NCBI GenBank assembly: GCA_964564655.1 | Contig: CAZMBO010000002.1 | Coordinates: 5,103-69,102 of the forward strand | Origin: UBA8687 sp964564655 | GTDB lineage: Bacteria > Nitrospinota > Nitrospinia > Nitrospinales > VA-1 | DNA: 64,000 nt | Direction: 5' to 3' | In this document: positions 62,765 through 64,000 of the stretch, piece after piece | Position numbering within the stretch: the first letter of the stretch is position 1 | Layout of the letters: every line of letters starts with the position of its first letter | Program-made: the position numbers and the translations under genes | Notes under the pieces: model-generated | Told to the model about the DNA's origin: nothing | Seen by the model: only the letters and a program-made list of their open reading frames with translations | The model's database searches: none

Positions 62765-63244
62765 ATGAAAGGCGATAAGGCAGTGATCAAAGCCTTGAAT
62801 GATGTGTTGATGGCAGAGTTAACGGCTATTAATATTTATTATATCCATTATAAAATGCAAGAAGATTGGGGTTATGAAAAAATAGCCAGTCATTCGCGTG
62901 AAGAATCTATGGGTGAAATGAAACACGCGGATCAGATGATAGAGAGGATTCTATTTCTCGATGGCACCCCTGATATGCAAAAATACGATACTGTTTTAGT
63001 TGGCAATACAGTGGAAGCCCAATTGAAAAACCAATATAAAATTGAAGTGGCTCACGTGGCGCGATTAAGAAAACACATTCGTACTTGTTTCGATAAGAGT
63101 GATTTTGGTAGTAAAGAAATTCTTGACAAGATTTTGGAAGATACAGAGGACAGTGTTGACTGGCTTGAAACACAATTCAACCGCATCAAGGATATTGGTA
63201 TTAAAAATTATATGATGGAGAACATGGATAAAGATAATAATTAA
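62765..63244 (+). CDS. bfr: Bacterioferritin lacking two ferroxidase ligands
   Basis: Bacterioferritin forms a hollow shell of 24 subunits that stores iron and binds heme at subunit interfaces. The 159-residue product aligns residue for residue with E. coli Bfr without gaps. It keeps the heme ligand M52 and the ferroxidase residues E18, Y25, E51, H54 and E94. At positions 127 and 130, which are Glu and His in active subunits, it has Thr and Ser, so the di-iron site is incomplete. It may work with a second, catalytic subunit encoded elsewhere. It lies next to fur. Confidence 0.9.
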   Translation: MKGDKAVIKALNDVLMAELTAINIYYIHYKMQEDWGYEKIASHSREESMGEMKHADQMIERILFLDGTPDMQKYDTVLVGNTVEAQLKNQYKIEVAHVARLRKHIRTCFDKSDFGSKEILDKILEDTEDSVDWLETQFNRIKDIGIKNYMMENMDKDNN

Positions 63245-63264
63245 AGAGTTAAGGTTTTCATATC

Positions 63265-63302
63265 AACCCCTTTTTGCTTTTTAGCTAAAGTAAAAAGGGG
63301 TT
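63265..63302 (+). terminator. Rho-independent terminator of bfr
   Basis: An 11-bp perfect stem (63265-63275 with 63292-63302) extends inward to about 16 bp with one G-U pair and a six-base loop (63281-63286), followed by TTTTTATTTT at 63301-63310. It sits between the stop of bfr and the stop of the convergent fur gene. It lacks a T-tract on the minus strand, so it terminates mainly bfr. Confidence 0.85.
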
Positions 63303-63303
63303 T

Positions 63304-63729
63304 TTATTTTTGGCATTCATTGCAGATGCCAAATAATTCCATCCGGTGGTTTTTTAAGGTGAAGCTGTGGCGTTCGCAAACCTCCTGTTGATATTTTTCA
63401 ATAAGCGGATGTTCAAATTCAACGGTCTTACCGCAGGCTGTGCAAATTAAATGATCGTGATGCCTGACCTGGTAGAGGCGCTCATAGGTCGATTTTTCGT
63501 TGAAGGTGTGCATTTCAGCTAGACCCGCATCTATTAATAGCTTCATAGTTCGGTATAAAGTTGCAATTCCAATAGTGGGATCCTGCGTTTGAACTTTTTT
63601 GCGCAGATCATCTATTGGTATGTGGCCTTTCTGCTGCAGGAACACCTTTAGGATTGATTTGCGTTGTGGTGTCCAGCGGAGATGGTGTTGTTTGAGGAAA
63701 TCTTTAAATATATCGAATTCGTCGAGCAT
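63304..63729 (-). CDS. fur: Ferric uptake regulator family protein
   Basis: Fur is an iron-responsive DNA-binding repressor. The 141-residue product has the winged-helix domain (TPQRKSILKVFLQQKGHIP and IGIATLYRTMKLLIDAGLA). The metal-binding region is HHDHLICTACGKTVEFEHP, and the structural zinc cysteines are present as C-x2-C in ICTAC and a second pair in GICNEC. Zur or PerR are less likely but cannot be fully excluded. It is convergent with bfr and divergent from the gene at 63932. A 15-bp palindrome (63740-63754) lies just before its ATG. Confidence 0.9.
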   Translation of the reverse strand: MLDEFDIFKDFLKQHHLRWTPQRKSILKVFLQQKGHIPIDDLRKKVQTQDPTIGIATLYRTMKLLIDAGLAEMHTFNEKSTYERLYQVRHHDHLICTACGKTVEFEHPLIEKYQQEVCERHSFTLKNHRMELFGICNECQK

Positions 63730-63739
63730 AAAATTTAAA

Positions 63740-63754
63740 TGAAAACAGTTTTCA
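63740..63754. promoter_or_regulatory. 15-bp perfect palindrome in the fur leader
   Basis: TGAAAACAGTTTTCA is a perfect 7-1-7 inverted repeat located 11-25 bases upstream of the fur start codon. It matches the 7-1-7 Fur consensus at 10 of 14 positions, with the conserved TGA and TCA ends. It may be an autoregulatory operator. Confidence 0.4.
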
Positions 63755-63874
63755 AAATCAAAATTAAGCTGAATATACCTTAATTATTATAAGTAAAACA
63801 AGCCCTAAAATTTTGAAGCTTAAGTACTTAATTAAAAACATATTATCTTAGACTAATAAATTAAAAAAACGGGC

Positions 63875-63903
63875 TTGACATAATGGGTCATTGGCATTAT
63901 ATT
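63875..63903 (+). promoter_or_regulatory. Strong promoter of the [2Fe-2S] gene
   Basis: TTGACA (63875-63880) and TATATT (63898-63903) are separated by exactly 17 bases, with an A-rich stretch upstream. Transcription would start near 63910, inside the adjacent palindrome. Confidence 0.8.
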
Positions 63904-63918
63904 GATATTCAATATCAA
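63902..63918. promoter_or_regulatory. Fur-box-like operator overlapping the -10 box and start site
   Basis: TTGATATTCAATATCAA is a perfect 17-bp palindrome (8-1-8). Its inner 7-1-7 part matches the Fur consensus at 12 of 14 positions. It overlaps the end of the -10 hexamer and the expected transcription start, where a repressor would block RNA polymerase. The divergent fur gene makes Fur the first candidate. Confidence 0.6.
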
Positions 63919-63931
63919 TAGAAGAGGCCGT

Positions 63932-63999
63932 GATGACAAGAATTAAAATTTGCGGAGGGCCGGGATGCCGAGCTTGGGACTCGGAAAGAATGGCTCAAC
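63932..63999 (+). CDS. Start of a probable thioredoxin-like [2Fe-2S] protein (partial)
   Basis: Only the first 22 codons are in the window: an N-terminal beta strand followed by KICGGPGCRAWDSERMA. The C-x4-C spacing equals that of the first cysteine pair in the [2Fe-2S] thioredoxin-like domain of NuoE (residues 84-89), suggesting a similar ferredoxin domain, as found in NuoE-like and hydrogenase-associated proteins. The ATG at 63932 follows AAGAGG. It has a strong promoter and a Fur-box-like operator, so iron-dependent expression is likely. The rest lies outside the window. Confidence 0.5.
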
Positions 64000-64000
64000 G

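Noticed and set aside
1..64000. Mobile elements, CRISPR arrays, tRNA or rRNA genes
   Set aside because: I looked for transposase motifs, regular direct repeats and tRNA-like TTCGA loops in the intergenic regions and found none that stood up.

Overview
The window is a 64 kb piece of a bacterial chromosome with about 62 protein genes, almost all housekeeping. I see no tRNA, rRNA, CRISPR array, insertion sequence or prophage gene. Base composition is moderately AT-rich. The gene set indicates a Gram-negative, respiring bacterium: 13 subunits of a proton-pumping NADH:quinone oxidoreductase, an NhaD-type Na+/H+ antiporter, a PpiD-like periplasmic foldase, the MreBCD/PBP2 cell-shape system and the non-mevalonate isoprenoid pathway. 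Several traits recall Nitrospinota or Deltaproteobacteria-like lineages, including archaeal-type GlmU/GlmS proteins and a ThiD-ThiN fusion. That placement is an inference from gene content and is not certain. Five runs of exactly 100 N show that this is a scaffolded draft assembly.

Layout. 1-812 holds the end of a truncated unknown protein. 813-1216 is a regulatory stretch with a near-consensus promoter and a structured leader. 1217-14109 is the complex I operon nuoABCDEFGHIJKLM, with no nuoN. 14183-16193 holds sfsA, a methyltransferase and an unknown small gene. 16203-19461, minus strand, is argD-argF-tgt. 19655-20962, minus strand, is an nhaD-like gene cut by a gap. 21143-25283 is ispA-dxs-hisB-hisH, followed by an EamA-type exporter. 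26287-28982, minus strand, holds smpB, an S-adenosylmethionine-cleaving enzyme and mtaB. 29206-34740 is fis, a glmU N-terminal domain, an archaeal-type sugar nucleotidyltransferase/acetyltransferase, glmS and thiD-thiN. 34749-36835, minus strand, is ppiD. 37122-41336 is mreBCD-mrdA. 41359-43508, minus strand, is uvrB. 43710-47151 holds a TraB-family protein, a 2-hydroxyacid dehydrogenase (gapped) and an M24 peptidase. 47148-52674, minus strand, holds bcp, three exported proteins, gatB and a short-chain dehydrogenase. 52805-55469 holds two small proteins and a two-component system. 55475-57467, minus strand, is an aldehyde dehydrogenase and an SH3 protein (gapped). 57620-58768 is a glycosyltransferase. 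58809-60726, minus strand, is mazG and hemW. 60815-63244 is era, map and a bacterioferritin. 63304-63729, minus strand, is fur, and a partial [2Fe-2S] protein begins at 63932.

How the genes work together. The amino-sugar genes are an unusual set: a GlmU uridyltransferase without its acetyltransferase half lies next to an archaeal-style two-domain enzyme and an archaeal-like GlmS. The right end looks like an iron-homeostasis locus. It has a bacterioferritin lacking two ferroxidase ligands, fur itself, and Fur-box-like 15-bp palindromes, one of them overlapping a near-perfect promoter for the partial Fe-S gene. The nuo and bacterioferritin promoters share an identical 11-bp element at nearly the same distance from the -35 box, which suggests a common upstream activator or UP element.

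Assembly. Two of the five gaps (in ppiD and uvrB) are flanked by identical 55-bp sequences. Deleting 155 bp at each restores one open frame, so these are unmerged contig ends and not real gaps. The other three gaps are true breaks.
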